In this document: positions 48,762-57,825 of the stretch, piece after piece | How the letters are laid out: every line of letters begins with the position of its first letter | How positions within the stretch are numbered: the stretch's first letter is position 1 | Source of the DNA: Burkholderiales bacterium | Lineage (GTDB): Bacteria; Pseudomonadota; Gammaproteobacteria; Burkholderiales; Burkholderiaceae_C | Reading direction: 5' to 3' | DNA length: 64,000 nt | Assembly: GCA_026932425.1 (NCBI GenBank) | Contig: JAIXKN010000065.1 | Location: 1-64,000, forward strand | Position numbers and translations under genes: made by a program | The notes under the pieces: generated by a model | What the model saw: the letters and a program-made list of their open reading frames with translations, nothing else | Told to the model about the DNA's origin: nothing | Databases searched by the model: none

Positions 48762-50123
48762 TCAGCGTGCGGCGGCAAGCGCCGTCTCCACCGCGAGGCC
48801 GAGCGCGAGGATACGCGCGTCGTGGCCGCCGGCTGCGGCCAGCATCAGGCCCACCGGTGCGCTGCCGGGCTCGTGGCAGGGCAGCGAGATCGCGCAGCCG
48901 TCGAGGAAGTTGATGAAGGTCGGGTTGCGCAGCACCAGGGCGTTGGTCTGTGCGTAGAGCGCGTCGTCGGCCTGCAGCGGCGCGATCGGCGGCGCGACGA
49001 TCGGCACGGTCGGCATCAGCAGCGCGTCGACGCCCTCGATGCAGGCGCTGACCTCGGCGATCCAGCGCTGGCGCGCGGCCTGCAGGTCCAGCAGGTCGGC
49101 TGCACCCATCGTCGCGCCCGGGCGCATGCGCGAGAGCACGCGCGGGTCGTAGTCGCCGGCGTTCGTCTCGACGAGCGCGCGGTTGGCCGCCCAGGCCTCG
49201 GCGGTGGCAAGCGTTCCGCGTGCGTGCAACTGCGGCAGCTGCGCCAGGGCCGGGATGGGGACGCGGCCGATGCGCGCGCCCTGCTGCGACAGCCGCGCGC
49301 AGGCGGCGTCGAAGCTGCGCGCGACGTGCTCGTCCATCGCGCCGAGCACCACGTCCTCGGGGATCGCCAGGCGGGCGCCGTCGAGCTCGGCGGGCACGAG
49401 GGGCTGCGGCGTCTCGCCCGCGAGGATCGCGTCGACGAGTGTGCAGCAGCGCACCGAGGCAGCCAGCGGGCCGATCGAATCGAGCGCGCGCGACAGCGGC
49501 AGCGTCCCTTCCATCGGCACGCGGCGCGCGGTCGGCTTGAAGCCGGTGAGGCCGCACAGCGCCGACGGGATGCGCACCGAGCCGCCGGTGTCGGTACCGA
49601 TCGCCACCGCGCACATGCCGTCGCTGACCGAGACGGCCGAGCCCGAGGACGAGCCGCCCGGGATGCGGCCGCTGCCGTCGCTGCCGCGGCCCCAGGGGTT
49701 GCGCGGCGTGCCGTAGTGCGGGTTCAGGCCCAGGCCCGAGAACGCCAGCTCGACCATGTTCGTGCGGCCGACGATGACCGCGCCGGCGGCGATCAGGCGA
49801 TCGACGATGGTCGCGTTGCGCGTGGCCGGCGGCTGCTTGCGCCGCACGACGGAGCCCGCGAGCGTGACCTCACCGGCCACGTCGAAGAGGTCCTTGATCG
49901 AGACCGGAATGCCTTCGAGCGGCGAGCGCACGATGCCCGCGGCGCGTAGCGTGTCGGAGGCGCGCGCCATCGCCAGCGCCCGCTCACGGTAAAGCCGCGT
50001 GAAGACGCGCGCGCCTTCGCCGGCCGGATCTTCGGCGCGCGCCAGCGCCGCTTCGGCAAGCGCCAGCGCGCTCGTGCGGCCGGCGGCCAGATCCTGCTCG
50101 AGCTCTTGCAGCGTGATGGGCAT
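48762..50123 (-). CDS. Amidase signature family hydrolase
   Basis: 453 residues. The Ser-Ser-Lys triad is visible: Lys in [11 protein letters not shown] (about 76), Ser in GGSSSGSAV (about 154) and Ser in [12 protein letters not shown] (about 178). The [28 protein letters not shown] block is the typical substrate channel segment. Could hydrolyse small amides; not GatA, which has other flanks and partner genes. Convergent with the CoA transferase and upstream of suhB, 22 bases apart. Confidence 0.92.
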   Translation of the reverse strand: MPITLQELEQDLAAGRTSALALAEAALARAEDPAGEGARVFTRLYRERALAMARASDTLRAAGIVRSPLEGIPVSIKDLFDVAGEVTLAGSVVRRKQPPATRNATIVDRLIAAGAVIVGRTNMVELAFSGLGLNPHYGTPRNPWGRGSDGSGRIPGGSSSGSAVSVSDGMCAVAIGTDTGGSVRIPSALCGLTGFKPTARRVPMEGTLPLSRALDSIGPLAASVRCCTLVDAILAGETPQPLVPAELDGARLAIPEDVVLGAMDEHVARSFDAACARLSQQGARIGRVPIPALAQLPQLHARGTLATAEAWAANRALVETNAGDYDPRVLSRMRPGATMGAADLLDLQAARQRWIAEVSACIEGVDALLMPTVPIVAPPIAPLQADDALYAQTNALVLRNPTFINFLDGCAISLPCHEPGSAPVGLMLAAAGGHDARILALGLAVETALAAAR

Positions 50124-50145
50124 GACGCAGTTCGATTCGCTCCGC

Positions 50146-50985
50146 TCAGCGAGGCACTTCGCCCGCCTCGGGCTGCGGGATCACGCGCGAGTAGGGCGTG
50201 AGGATCTGCACCAGCTGCCCGTAGACCTTGGGCGTGCCCGCGACGACCTCGCGCTGGTAGAGGTAGTCGGCCTCGCCGGTGAAGTTGCCGATCAGGCCGC
50301 CGGCCTCGGTGATCATCAGCGAGCCCGCGGCGACGTCCCAGGGGCTGAGTCCCGTCTCGAAGAAGCCATCGTAGTAGCCGGCGGCGACATAGCAGAGGTC
50401 GAGCGCCGCCGCACCGGGGCGGCGCAGCCCGGCGCAGTTCTGCATGACCTCCTCGAACATCTTCACGTAGCGCTTGAAGTTGTCGCCCTTGCGGAAGGGG
50501 AAGCCGGTGCCGATCAGGGCCTCGGCCATGCGCGTGCGCTTGGAGACGCGCAGCCGCCGGTCGTTGAGGTAGGCGCCGCGCCCGCGCGAGGCGTAGAAGA
50601 GGTCGTTGCGCGTCGGGTCGTAGACGACGGCCTGCTGCACCTGATTGCGGTGCGCGAGCGCGATCGACACCGCATACACCGGGAAGCCGTGCAGGAAGTT
50701 GGTCGTGCCGTCCAGCGGATCGATGATCCAGGTGAACTCGCTGTCCTTCGCGCCGTGCGTGCGCCCCGATTCCTCGGCCAGGATGCCGTGCGTCGGGTAG
50801 GCGTCGAGCAGGGTTTCGATCACGGCCTGCTCGGCGGCGCGATCGACCTCGCTGACGAAGTCGTTCGGACCCTTGCTCGTGACCTTGAGCAGGTCCAGGT
50901 CGAGCGAGGCCCGGTTGATGATCGCCCCCGCTGCACGGGCCGCCTTGACGGCGATGTTGAGCATCGGATGAAGGGTCTGCGACAT
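50146..50985 (-). CDS. suhB: Inositol-1-monophosphatase (SuhB)
   Basis: 279 residues. Metal-binding motifs EESGR (Glu of the first loop), [10 protein letters not shown] and [17 protein letters not shown] are the IMPase set. In proteobacteria SuhB also joins rRNA antitermination complexes. The start at 50985 ([20 protein letters not shown]) is the family's usual one. It diverges from trmJ with 130 bases between starts, a widely conserved arrangement. TAGAAT on the minus strand (51078-51083) is the probable -10. Confidence 0.95.
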   Translation of the reverse strand: MSQTLHPMLNIAVKAARAAGAIINRASLDLDLLKVTSKGPNDFVSEVDRAAEQAVIETLLDAYPTHGILAEESGRTHGAKDSEFTWIIDPLDGTTNFLHGFPVYAVSIALAHRNQVQQAVVYDPTRNDLFYASRGRGAYLNDRRLRVSKRTRMAEALIGTGFPFRKGDNFKRYVKMFEEVMQNCAGLRRPGAAALDLCYVAAGYYDGFFETGLSPWDVAAGSLMITEAGGLIGNFTGEADYLYQREVVAGTPKVYGQLVQILTPYSRVIPQPEAGEVPR

Positions 50986-51115
50986 GGCGGCGGGCCCGCA
51001 GCCGGTGGCCGCAGGCGTGAGGAAGGGCGTGGCGGTGATGAAAGAGCGCTGCGACGACAATGCGCGGCAAACGCGCAATTCTATCCGCCGCCCCTGGTGG
51101 CAAGGCCCTGCCGCG

Positions 51116-51889
51116 ATGTCGGATCCGACACGTTTCGTGCTCGTGCACACCAGCCACGCCGGCAACGTCGGCGCGGCGGCGCGCGCGATCAAGGTGATGG
51201 GCTTCTCCGAGCTCGTGCTCGTGCGCCCGCGCTTTGCCGACATCGCCGGCCGCGCCGAGGCGCGGGCGATGGCCAGCGGCGCGACCGACGTGCTCGATGC
51301 CGCGCGCGTCGTCGACACGCTCGACGAGGCGCTTGCCGGCTGCACGCATGCCTGCGCGACGGCGATGACGCCGCGCGACTTCGGACCGCCGACGCACGCG
51401 CCGCGGCCTTATCTCGGCGAGCTGGCGAGCCACGGCACGCGGCTGGCGCTCGTCTTCGGGCCGGAGCGCACGGGCCTAGCCAACGAGGACGTCTACCGCT
51501 GCCACGCCTGCCTCTCGATCCCGACCGACCCCGCCTACGGGTCGCTCAACCTCGCGCAGGCGGTGCAGCTGCTGGCCTACGAGTGGCGCCAGGCGCTGGG
51601 CGGCTTCCCGGTGCAGCCGCGCACGGCGCCGGTGGTCGCTGCCGATCTCGCCGCCGTCCAGGGCACGCTCGCGCACTGGGAGCAGGTGCTCGTGAAGATC
51701 GGCTTCCTCGATCCGGCAGCGCCCAAGAAGCTGATGCCGCGCCTGCAGCAGCTGCTGCTGCGAGCCGGGCTGAACACGCAGGAGGTGCACATCCTGCGCG
51801 GCATCGCCCGCGCGGTGGACGAGGCGGCCGCCGCGGCCGGACGCAGCCGCCACGAAGCCCGCAGGGACAGGCTGCAGCGGCCGCGCTAG
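51116..51889 (+). CDS. trmJ: tRNA (cytidine/uridine-2'-O-)-methyltransferase TrmJ
   Basis: 257 residues of the SPOUT class. Methylates the ribose at position 32 of several tRNAs. [24 protein letters not shown] (in parts: [14 protein letters not shown]), [15 protein letters not shown] and [22 protein letters not shown] are the three SPOUT motifs forming the knot. Starts at ATG 51116; upstream frame to 50984 lacks support. cysE follows 40 bases later on the same strand. Confidence 0.95.
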   Translation: MSDPTRFVLVHTSHAGNVGAAARAIKVMGFSELVLVRPRFADIAGRAEARAMASGATDVLDAARVVDTLDEALAGCTHACATAMTPRDFGPPTHAPRPYLGELASHGTRLALVFGPERTGLANEDVYRCHACLSIPTDPAYGSLNLAQAVQLLAYEWRQALGGFPVQPRTAPVVAADLAAVQGTLAHWEQVLVKIGFLDPAAPKKLMPRLQQLLLRAGLNTQEVHILRGIARAVDEAAAAAGRSRHEARRDRLQRPR

Positions 51890-51929
51890 CAGGGGACTAC
51901 ACTTCCTGCGTCCCCGAGCGAGCTCCCCC

Positions 51930-52709
51930 ATGTTCAGCCGACTGCGCGAAGACATCGCCTGCATCCGCGAGCGCGACCCGGCGGCACGCTCGTCGTGGGA
52001 GGTGCTGACCTGCTACCCCGGCCTGCACGCGGTGCTGTTCCACCGCCTCTCGCACGCGGCGTGGCAGCGCGGCTGGCTGTGGCTCGGGCGCTTCGTCTCG
52101 CACCTGGGGCGCTTCTTCACCGGCATCGAAATTCACCCCGGGGCCACGATCGGCCGGCGCGTCTTCATCGATCACGGCATGGGCGTCGTGATCGGCGAGA
52201 CCGCCGAGGTTGGTGACGACTGCACGATCTACCAGGGCGTGACGCTCGGGGGCACGACGCTTGGGCGCGGCACCAAGCGGCATCCGACGCTGGGCCGGGG
52301 CGTGATCGTCGGCGCCAACGCGCAGGTGCTGGGCAGCTTCACGGTCGGCGATGGTGCGCGCGTGGGCTCCAACGCCGTCGTCGTGAAGCCGGTGCCTGCG
52401 GGTGCCACCGCGGTCGGCAACCCCGCGCGCATCATCCAGGCCGATGCCGACGCCACGCGCGAGGCCGCCGCGGCGCGCATGGGCTTCTCGGCCTACGGCG
52501 TGACCCAGGGTGATGATCCGCTGTCGCAGGCGATGAAGGGGCTGATCGACAGCACCGCGGGGCACGAGCACCAGATCGCGCTGCTCTGGGCCGCGGTGGA
52601 AAAACTCTCCAGCCGCTCACGCGAGCTGCCCGCGGCCGACTGTGTGCCCGAGGACGCGCACACGACCGAGCGCTTCGACGCCGAGAGCCTGAACCGCCTC
52701 GTCAAGTGA
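51930..52709 (+). CDS. cysE: Serine O-acetyltransferase
   Basis: 259 residues. Acetylates serine with acetyl-CoA, the first step to cysteine. The N-terminal helical domain ([29 protein letters not shown]) precedes a left-handed beta helix of hexapeptide repeats: [34 protein letters not shown], with catalytic Asp-His pair in FIDHGMG and His in TKRHPTLG. The C-terminal tail after the helix is long. Pairs with trmJ as in other Burkholderiales. Confidence 0.95.
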   Translation: MFSRLREDIACIRERDPAARSSWEVLTCYPGLHAVLFHRLSHAAWQRGWLWLGRFVSHLGRFFTGIEIHPGATIGRRVFIDHGMGVVIGETAEVGDDCTIYQGVTLGGTTLGRGTKRHPTLGRGVIVGANAQVLGSFTVGDGARVGSNAVVVKPVPAGATAVGNPARIIQADADATREAAAARMGFSAYGVTQGDDPLSQAMKGLIDSTAGHEHQIALLWAAVEKLSSRSRELPAADCVPEDAHTTERFDAESLNRLVK

Positions 52710-52718
52710 TCGGAGCGC

Positions 52719-53312
52719 TCACGCCCGATTCGGCGGCCGGATCGCGTTCTTCGGGCGGAAGGCCTTGCAGACCGTGTCGTCGGTTTCGAGGTAGGGGCCG
52801 CCGATCAGGTCCACGCAGTACGGCACTGCGGCGAAGATGCCGTGCACGCCGCGCTCGGGCAGGCCTTGCAGCGTTTCGGCGATCGCCTTGGGCTGACCGG
52901 GCAGGTTGATGATCAGCGCGCGGCCGCGGATCACCGCGACCTGGCGCGAGAGGATCGCGGTGGGAACGAAGGCCAGGCTGATCTGGCGCATCTGTTCGCC
53001 GAAGCCCGGCATCGTCTTGTCGGCAACGGCCAGCGTCGCCTCCGGCGTCACGTCGCGCGGCGCCGGCCCCGTGCCGCCGGTGGTCAGCACGAGGCTGCAG
53101 CCGGCGGCATCGGCGAGCTCGCGCAGCGCGGCGCTGATCAGCTCCTGCTCGTCGGGCACGAGGCGTTCGTGCCAGCGGATCGGGTTCTTCAGCGCGCGCC
53201 CGAGCCAGTCCTTGAGCGCCGGGATGCCCTTGTCCTCGTAGACGCCGCTGCTCGCGCGGTCGCTGACCGAGATCACGCCGATGGTCACCGGGTCGAAATC
53301 GCTTTCACTCAT
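52719..53312 (-). CDS. mog: Molybdopterin adenylyltransferase
   Basis: 197 residues from ATG 53312. Adenylylates molybdopterin before molybdate insertion. IGVISVSDRASSGVYEDKG, LVLTTGGTGPAPRDVTPEAT and INLPGQPKAIAETL are the MoaB/Mog signature; the length favours Mog. An in-frame GTG nine bases upstream (53321) is alternative. The start region is duplicated in tandem (53306-53331). Convergent with cysE, only nine bases between the stops. Confidence 0.93.
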   Translation of the reverse strand: MSESDFDPVTIGVISVSDRASSGVYEDKGIPALKDWLGRALKNPIRWHERLVPDEQELISAALRELADAAGCSLVLTTGGTGPAPRDVTPEATLAVADKTMPGFGEQMRQISLAFVPTAILSRQVAVIRGRALIINLPGQPKAIAETLQGLPERGVHGIFAAVPYCVDLIGGPYLETDDTVCKAFRPKNAIRPPNRA

Positions 53313-53331
53313 GGGTCGCACTCATGGGTCA
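53306..53331 (-). repeat. 13-base tandem duplication spanning the mog start codon
   Basis: CACTCATGGGTC plus G (53306-53318) is repeated as CACTCATGGGTC plus A (53319-53331), 12 of 13 bases identical. Read on the minus strand, each copy holds ATG within CCCATGAGTG. The upstream copy's ATG (53325) is out of frame and opens a six-codon frame whose TGA (53305-53307) ends just past the mog ATG. Confidence 0.9.
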
Positions 53332-53388
53332 CACACCTGGGTTGAGGCATCGCGGAAGGTTTGCCGCCCGGCCGCGCGTGGGCAGGGT

Positions 53389-53937
53389 TCAGGGCAGCGG
53401 GATGTAGGGTTTGAGGAACTGGAAGAGCTCGCGCGCCGACCTCGGCTGGCGGCCCTGCGGGTCGGCGCCGGCCGCGTCGTGCCGCGCGGCGCGCACGAGG
53501 CTGCGCAGCCGCTGCGCGTCGGTCTCGGGGTGCAGCTCGAGCCAGCGCGTGAGCGCGCCGTCGTCGCCGATCAGCTCGGCGCGCCAGCGCTCGGTCTCGT
53601 GCAGCTGCATCGCCACGCGCGCCGGGCCGAGTGCCGCGGCAGCCACCGCCTCGCGCAGCGGCGCCTCGTCGGCGCTGCGCATCAGCTTGCCGATGTACTG
53701 CATCTGGCGTCGCCGACCTTCGTGCGAGCGCGTGCGCCGGTATTCGTCGATCGCCTCGCGCAGCGGCTCGGGCATCTCGACGGCCTGCAGCTGCTCGGGC
53801 GAAAGCGCCGCCAGCGCCTGGCCGAGCGCCTGGAGCTCGTGCGACTGCTGCTTGCGCTGCGTCTTGCTCGGCCGCCCGTCGTCGGCGTCGCCATAGTGGG
53901 CGTCGATGCCGCGGTGCGGTGCGGCGCGTCGGTTCAT
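53389..53937 (-). CDS. darP: Ribosome maturation factor DarP (YjgA)
   Basis: 182 residues. A late 50S assembly factor that contacts the peptidyl transferase centre. Basic N terminus with PSKTQRKQQSHELQALGQAL, then IDEYRRTRSHEGRRRQMQYIGKLMR, the DUF615 hallmark. Shares a divergent gap of 141 bases with pmbA, the classical yjgA-pmbA arrangement. TATGAT on the minus strand near 53978 is a weak -10 candidate. Confidence 0.94.
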   Translation of the reverse strand: MNRRAAPHRGIDAHYGDADDGRPSKTQRKQQSHELQALGQALAALSPEQLQAVEMPEPLREAIDEYRRTRSHEGRRRQMQYIGKLMRSADEAPLREAVAAAALGPARVAMQLHETERWRAELIGDDGALTRWLELHPETDAQRLRSLVRAARHDAAGADPQGRQPRSARELFQFLKPYIPLP

Positions 53938-54078
53938 CGGCTGGGGAGAGCAGGCGTGGGGAGGCGCTCGGTATCATAGTCGCGGCCTTTCGTTCGGGCG
54001 GCTGGCTCTCGCAGGCATTTCGGTACGGTCGAGCCGCCCGCGCTGCCTTGGCCGGCTCCACGCCACACCACGCACTTC

Positions 54079-55452
54079 ATGAGCTCTTCCCAGCCCGAGC
54101 CCGGCTTTGCCTATCGCCGCGAGCAGTTCCAGCAGATGGTCGAGGACACGCTGGCGACGGCACGCCAGCTCGGCGCGACCGACGCCGGCGTCGACGTCTC
54201 CGAAGGCGTCGGCCTGTCGGTCTCGGTGCGCATGGGCGAGCTCGAGAACGTCGAGCGCAACCGCGACAAGTCGCTCGGCGTCAGTGTCTACCTCGGGCAA
54301 CGGCGAGGAAACGCGAGCACCTCGGATTTCTCGCCGCAGGCGATCGCGCGCACCGTGCAGGCGGCGTACGACATCGCACGCTTCACTGCCGAGGATCCGG
54401 CCGCCGGCCTGCCCGACGCCGACGATCTGGCGCGGCCCGACGAAGTCGCGCACGACCTCGAGCTCTTCCACCCCTGGCCGATCGACGCCGGGGACGCCGC
54501 GGCGATCGCGCTGTGCTGCGAGGACGCTGCACGCGCGACGAGCCGGCAGATCAGCAACAGCGAGGGCGCGAGCGTCTCGGCGCAGCAGTCGCACTTCTGG
54601 GCGGGCAACACGCGCGGATTTCGCGGCGGATACGCGAGCTCGCGGCACTCGATCTCGGTGTCGCCGATCGCCGGTCGCGGCGAGCACATGCAGCGCGACG
54701 CCTGGGCAAGCTCGATGCGCGATCCGGCCGAGCTCGCCTCCCCCGAGGCGATCGGTCGCTACGCCGCCGAGCGTGCGCTGTCGAGGCTGCGGCCGCGACG
54801 GGTGCCGACCGCCGAGGTGCCGGTGCTGTTCGAGGCGCCGGTGGCTGCGGGGCTGCTGGGTGCGCTGGTCGCCGCGGTCTCGGGCGGCGCGCTCTACCGC
54901 AAGGCGAGCTTCCTGCTGGACAGCCTGGGCACGCGCGTCCTGCCCGAGCATGTCGACGTCTTCGAGGACCCGCACGTGAAGAAAGGCAAGGGCAGCTCGA
55001 TGTTCGACGACGAGGGCGTGCGCACGCGCGCGCGCCGCGTCGTCGACGCCGGCCTGCTCGAGGGCTATTTCCTCTCCAGCTATTCGGCGCGCAAGCTCGG
55101 GCTGAAGACGACCGGGCACGCCGGAGGCGCGCACAACCTGGCGCTGACGAGCCGGCTCACCGCCGCCGGCGACGATCTCGACGCGATGGTCCGGCGCCTT
55201 GGCCGCGGCCTTTTCGTGACCGAGCTGATGGGGCAGGGAGTCAATCCGGTCACCGGCGACTATTCGCGCGGCGCTGCCGGCTTCTGGGTCGAGGACGGCC
55301 GCATCGCCTACCCGGTGCAGGAGATCACGATCGCCGGCAACCTGCGCCAGATGCTGCGAGACATCGTCGCCGTCGGTGCCGACGCCTATACGGCGGGTAC
55401 GCGCACGATCGGCTCGGTGCTCATCGAGCGCATGAAGCTCGCGGGCGCGTAG
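54079..55452 (+). CDS. pmbA: Metalloprotease PmbA/TldE subunit
   Basis: 457 residues. TldE partner of TldD, acting on microcins, CcdA antitoxin and other unfolded substrates. GVDVSEGVGLSVSVRMGELENVERNRDK is the N-terminal domain; NSEGASVSAQQSHFW, RRVPTAEVPVLFEAPVA and LFVTELMGQGVNPVTGDYSRGAAGFWVEDG are typical. It lacks the HEXXXH metal site of TldD, as expected for TldE. TldD is not in the window. Confidence 0.95.
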   Translation: MSSSQPEPGFAYRREQFQQMVEDTLATARQLGATDAGVDVSEGVGLSVSVRMGELENVERNRDKSLGVSVYLGQRRGNASTSDFSPQAIARTVQAAYDIARFTAEDPAAGLPDADDLARPDEVAHDLELFHPWPIDAGDAAAIALCCEDAARATSRQISNSEGASVSAQQSHFWAGNTRGFRGGYASSRHSISVSPIAGRGEHMQRDAWASSMRDPAELASPEAIGRYAAERALSRLRPRRVPTAEVPVLFEAPVAAGLLGALVAAVSGGALYRKASFLLDSLGTRVLPEHVDVFEDPHVKKGKGSSMFDDEGVRTRARRVVDAGLLEGYFLSSYSARKLGLKTTGHAGGAHNLALTSRLTAAGDDLDAMVRRLGRGLFVTELMGQGVNPVTGDYSRGAAGFWVEDGRIAYPVQEITIAGNLRQMLRDIVAVGADAYTAGTRTIGSVLIERMKLAGA

Positions 55453-55458
55453 CCGAAC

Positions 55459-55478
55459 CCGCGGCGTCGGCGCCGCGG
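55459..55478. terminator. Candidate hairpin terminator after pmbA
   Basis: CCGCGGCG and CGCCGCGG (55459-55466 with 55471-55478) form a perfect eight-base-pair stem on a TCGG tetraloop in the 37 bases between two convergent stops. No T run is seen, so it may slow polymerase or need Rho. Confidence 0.45.
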
Positions 55479-55489
55479 CGCTTCAGGCT

Positions 55490-55840
55490 TCAGATCTGCA
55501 GCGACAGATGGTAGAGGCGCGTCGAGCGCGCGCCCGAGCGGCAGAACAGCAGCAGCGGTCGCGGCAGCTCGACCAGCAGCTGCGCCAGTGCCGCGGCCTC
55601 CTCGGGCGACTGATAGGCGCCCGACACCGGCAGGAAGCGGTACTCGAGTCCCGCAGCGAGCGCCGCGGCCTCGATGTCGGCGTTCGCCGGCTGGTCGGGC
55701 CCGTGCTCGAAGTCGGGCCGGTTGTTGACGACCGCGCGAAAGCCGAGCCGCGCGGCTTCGGCCATGTCGGCAGGCCCAAGCTGCGGGGCCGCGAAGATGT
55801 CCTCGGCGATCGGCCGCAAGGGCAGCGGTCGGCCGATCAT
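55490..55840 (-). CDS. TIGR01244 family sulfur transferase/phosphatase-like protein
   Basis: 116 residues. DIFAAPQLGPADMAEAARLGFRAVVNNRPDFE and the loop LLFCRSGARSTRLY are the family marks; it is related to dual-specificity phosphatases and to the Blh/ETHE1-linked rhodanese-like domain. The family is often tied to sulfide metabolism. Here it sits apart from the SQR gene. ATG 55840 (MIGRPLPLRPI) is chosen; the upstream frame lacks family similarity. Confidence 0.84.
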   Translation of the reverse strand: MIGRPLPLRPIAEDIFAAPQLGPADMAEAARLGFRAVVNNRPDFEHGPDQPANADIEAAALAAGLEYRFLPVSGAYQSPEEAAALAQLLVELPRPLLLFCRSGARSTRLYHLSLQI

Positions 55841-55874
55841 CGCACCCGGCTCCGACGGGGGAGAGGGTCGTGAC

Positions 55875-56330
55875 TCATTGCGAGCCTTGCGCCAGCGCAG
55901 CCTTGACCGCTGCGGAGACGAGCGCCATGTCGGCCTTGCCCGCAAACTGAGCCTTCGCGGCGGCCATCACCTTGCCCATGTCGGCAGGGCCGCTGGCGCC
56001 GAGCCCGGCCACCAGCCCGGCAACCTGGGCCTCGATCTGTTCGGCCGAGAGTCGTTCGGGGAGGTAGGCCCGCAGCACCTCGACCTCGGCGGCCTCCTTG
56101 GCCGCGAGTTCGCTGCGTCCGGCCTGTTCGAACGCGGCGATCGAGTCCTTGCGCTGCTTGATCAGCTTGTCGACGATGCCGACGACGGCGGCGTCGTCGA
56201 GTTCGATGCGCTCGTCGACTTCGCGCTGCTTGCACGCCGCAAGAAGCATGCGGATCGTGGACAGGCGCGGGCCGTCCTTGGCCCGCATCGCGGCCTTCAT
56301 GTCATCGGTGATGCGGTCCTTCAGCTTCAT
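55875..56330 (-). CDS. yqeY: GatB/YqeY domain protein
   Basis: 151 residues. MKLKDRITDDMKAAMRAKD, LSTIRMLLAACKQREVDER, RKDSIAAFEQAGR and PADMGKVMAAAKAQFAGKADMALVSAAVK (the tail domain, given in parts) are characteristic. A role in tRNA-dependent amidation is suggested by the GatB C-terminal homology but unproven. It follows rpsU by 175 bases, with a terminator between them. Confidence 0.93.
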   Translation of the reverse strand: MKLKDRITDDMKAAMRAKDGPRLSTIRMLLAACKQREVDERIELDDAAVVGIVDKLIKQRKDSIAAFEQAGRSELAAKEAAEVEVLRAYLPERLSAEQIEAQVAGLVAGLGASGPADMGKVMAAAKAQFAGKADMALVSAAVKAALAQGSQ

Positions 56331-56439
56331 GGGCGGTCTCTGTGAGGGTGCGGATGCCGGTCGCGGCAACAGACAACAGCTTGGCGCTCCGGGCGGGGAA
56401 TTCGCGCGCGCCGGCGATCGCGGGATGGTGCTGCGACGC

Positions 56440-56471
56440 AAAAGGCCCGCTGCGGTTTCCCGCGCGGGCCT
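56440..56471 (-). terminator. Rho-independent terminator of rpsU
   Basis: On the minus strand AGGCCCGC and GCGGGCCT (56464-56471 with 56443-56450) pair perfectly; inside, GCGG and CCGC continue the stem to a GAAA tetraloop with one bulged A, and TTTT follows directly (56440-56443). It lies 35 bases after the rpsU stop and separates it from yqeY. Confidence 0.85.
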
Positions 56472-56505
56472 GGCCGAAACTCGTGCGGCGTCGCCGCGAC
56501 GCTTG

Positions 56506-56718
56506 TCAGTACAATTTCTTCGGCAGCTGCATGCTGCGCACGCGCTTGAAGTGCCGCTTGACCGCCGCCGCCTTCTTGCGCTTGCGTTCCGAAGTGGGCT
56601 TCTCGTAGAACTCGCGCGCGCGCAGCTCGGTCAGCAGCCCCATCTTCTCGATGGTGCGTTTGAAGCGGCGCAGGGCAACGTCAAACGGCTCGTTCTCTTT
56701 GACGCGGATCGTGGTCAT
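56506..56718 (-). CDS. rpsU: 30S ribosomal protein S21
   Basis: 70 residues. [41 protein letters not shown] and the basic tail [12 protein letters not shown] match S21 along the whole length. S21 helps start-site selection on the 30S subunit. ATG 56718; a promoter is visible 40-70 bases upstream and a terminator after the stop, so it can be a monocistronic unit. Confidence 0.97.
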   Translation of the reverse strand: MTTIRVKENEPFDVALRRFKRTIEKMGLLTELRAREFYEKPTSERKRKKAAAVKRHFKRVRSMQLPKKLY

Positions 56719-56756
56719 GCGAAAGTGGATTTCTGTTTGAATCAGGGCAACGGAAC

Positions 56757-56786
56757 ATTCTAGCACGCGCGGTGCTCGTTCGCCAA
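56757..56786 (-). promoter_or_regulatory. rpsU promoter
   Basis: On the minus strand TTGGCG (56781-56786) and TAGAAT (56757-56762) are 18 bases apart; TGC before TAGAAT makes an extended -10. Transcription would start near 56750, about 32 bases before the rpsU ATG. Confidence 0.7.
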
Positions 56787-56838
56787 GTTGCAACGCATCG
56801 TGTCCAGCCCGGCCCCGACTTCGACTAAGCTTCGCAAG

Positions 56839-57825
56839 ATGACGCTTGCGGATCCGGAGACCGACGCGGCTATGGCCTCGACGCCGCTGGCCGGAGCGCT
56901 GCTGGGCGCGTTGCTGGCCGACCAGTGCGCCATGCTGGCGCTGAAGGACGCGGGCAGCGGACGCTATCTGTACGTCGACGATGCGATGGCGGACTTCCTT
57001 GGCCGCCCGCGCGGGGCGATCCTTGGACGCAGCGATGCCGACTGGTTCGACGGCGCGACGCTGAGCGCGTTGCGGGCCGCGGAGCAGACCGCGATCGCGC
57101 AGGCAGCCCCGCTGTGGAGCGAGCATCGTCTGGAACGGCTGGGCCAGGTGCGCGAGTTTCGGGTGCTGCGCATCCACGGGGACGGGAGGCTCGGTGCCAT
57201 CTGGCTGGACCTGGGCGGCGAGCGGCAGCGCCAGCAGCAGCTGCGCTCGGCGCTCGAGCAGATCGAGCAGTTGCAGCGCAGCAACGCCGAACTGAGGCGC
57301 GAACTCGCCGATCAGGCGGCACGCGACCCGGCGACGAGCCTCTACGCCCGCGCGCACTTCGAGGACCAGCTCCGGCGTGAGGCCGACCTGTCCTCGCGCG
57401 AGCATCGCGAGTTCGCGCTGGTGCTCGTCGAGCTCGATCCGCCCGGCGCCGCACTCGAAGCCGCTGGCGAACGCGGGCGTGCACTGGTGCTCGAGGCCCT
57501 GGGGCGGCTGCTGCGCAGCGGCACGCGCGCGATGGACGCTTCCTGCCGCTTCGACGAGAACCGCTTTGCCGTGCTGCTCTCGGGCGTGGGGCTCGCGACC
57601 GCACATGCGCGCATGGAGGGGCTGCGGCGGCGCTGCGCGACGCAACTTGTCCTGCTCGAGGGCAAGGAGCTCGGCTTCACGGTCGCGATGGGTGTGGCCA
57701 GCTTCCCGCACACCGCGCAGACACTGCCCGAGCTGATGCGTGCCTGCGAGTCGGCGCTGGCGGAAGCGCGCCGCCGCGGCGGCAATCACGTCACGCTGGC
57801 GAGCATCGCGCTGGGCGCCGGCTGA
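56839..57825 (+). CDS. PAS plus degenerate GGDEF protein, likely c-di-GMP effector
   Basis: 328 residues, soluble. A PAS-like sensor (about 28-125: [24 protein letters not shown], given as the start of the fold) is joined by a coiled coil (128-160) to a GGDEF-fold domain. The signature reads DENRF (239-243) instead of GGDEF, while the I-site RxxD is intact as RAMD (230-233), five residues before. Also the metal Asp site is LVELD rather than DID-F. Enzymatic activity is improbable; c-di-GMP binding is the best guess. Start at 56839 chosen over TTG 56788. Confidence 0.84.
   Translation: MTLADPETDAAMASTPLAGALLGALLADQCAMLALKDAGSGRYLYVDDAMADFLGRPRGAILGRSDADWFDGATLSALRAAEQTAIAQAAPLWSEHRLERLGQVREFRVLRIHGDGRLGAIWLDLGGERQRQQQLRSALEQIEQLQRSNAELRRELADQAARDPATSLYARAHFEDQLRREADLSSREHREFALVLVELDPPGAALEAAGERGRALVLEALGRLLRSGTRAMDASCRFDENRFAVLLSGVGLATAHARMEGLRRRCATQLVLLEGKELGFTVAMGVASFPHTAQTLPELMRACESALAEARRRGGNHVTLASIALGAG

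Noticed and set aside
44695..49614. A single 1639-residue fusion of MutS with an upstream domain
   Set aside because: The part above 47331 is antisense to the CoA transferase and has no family similarity; the MutS start is canonical.
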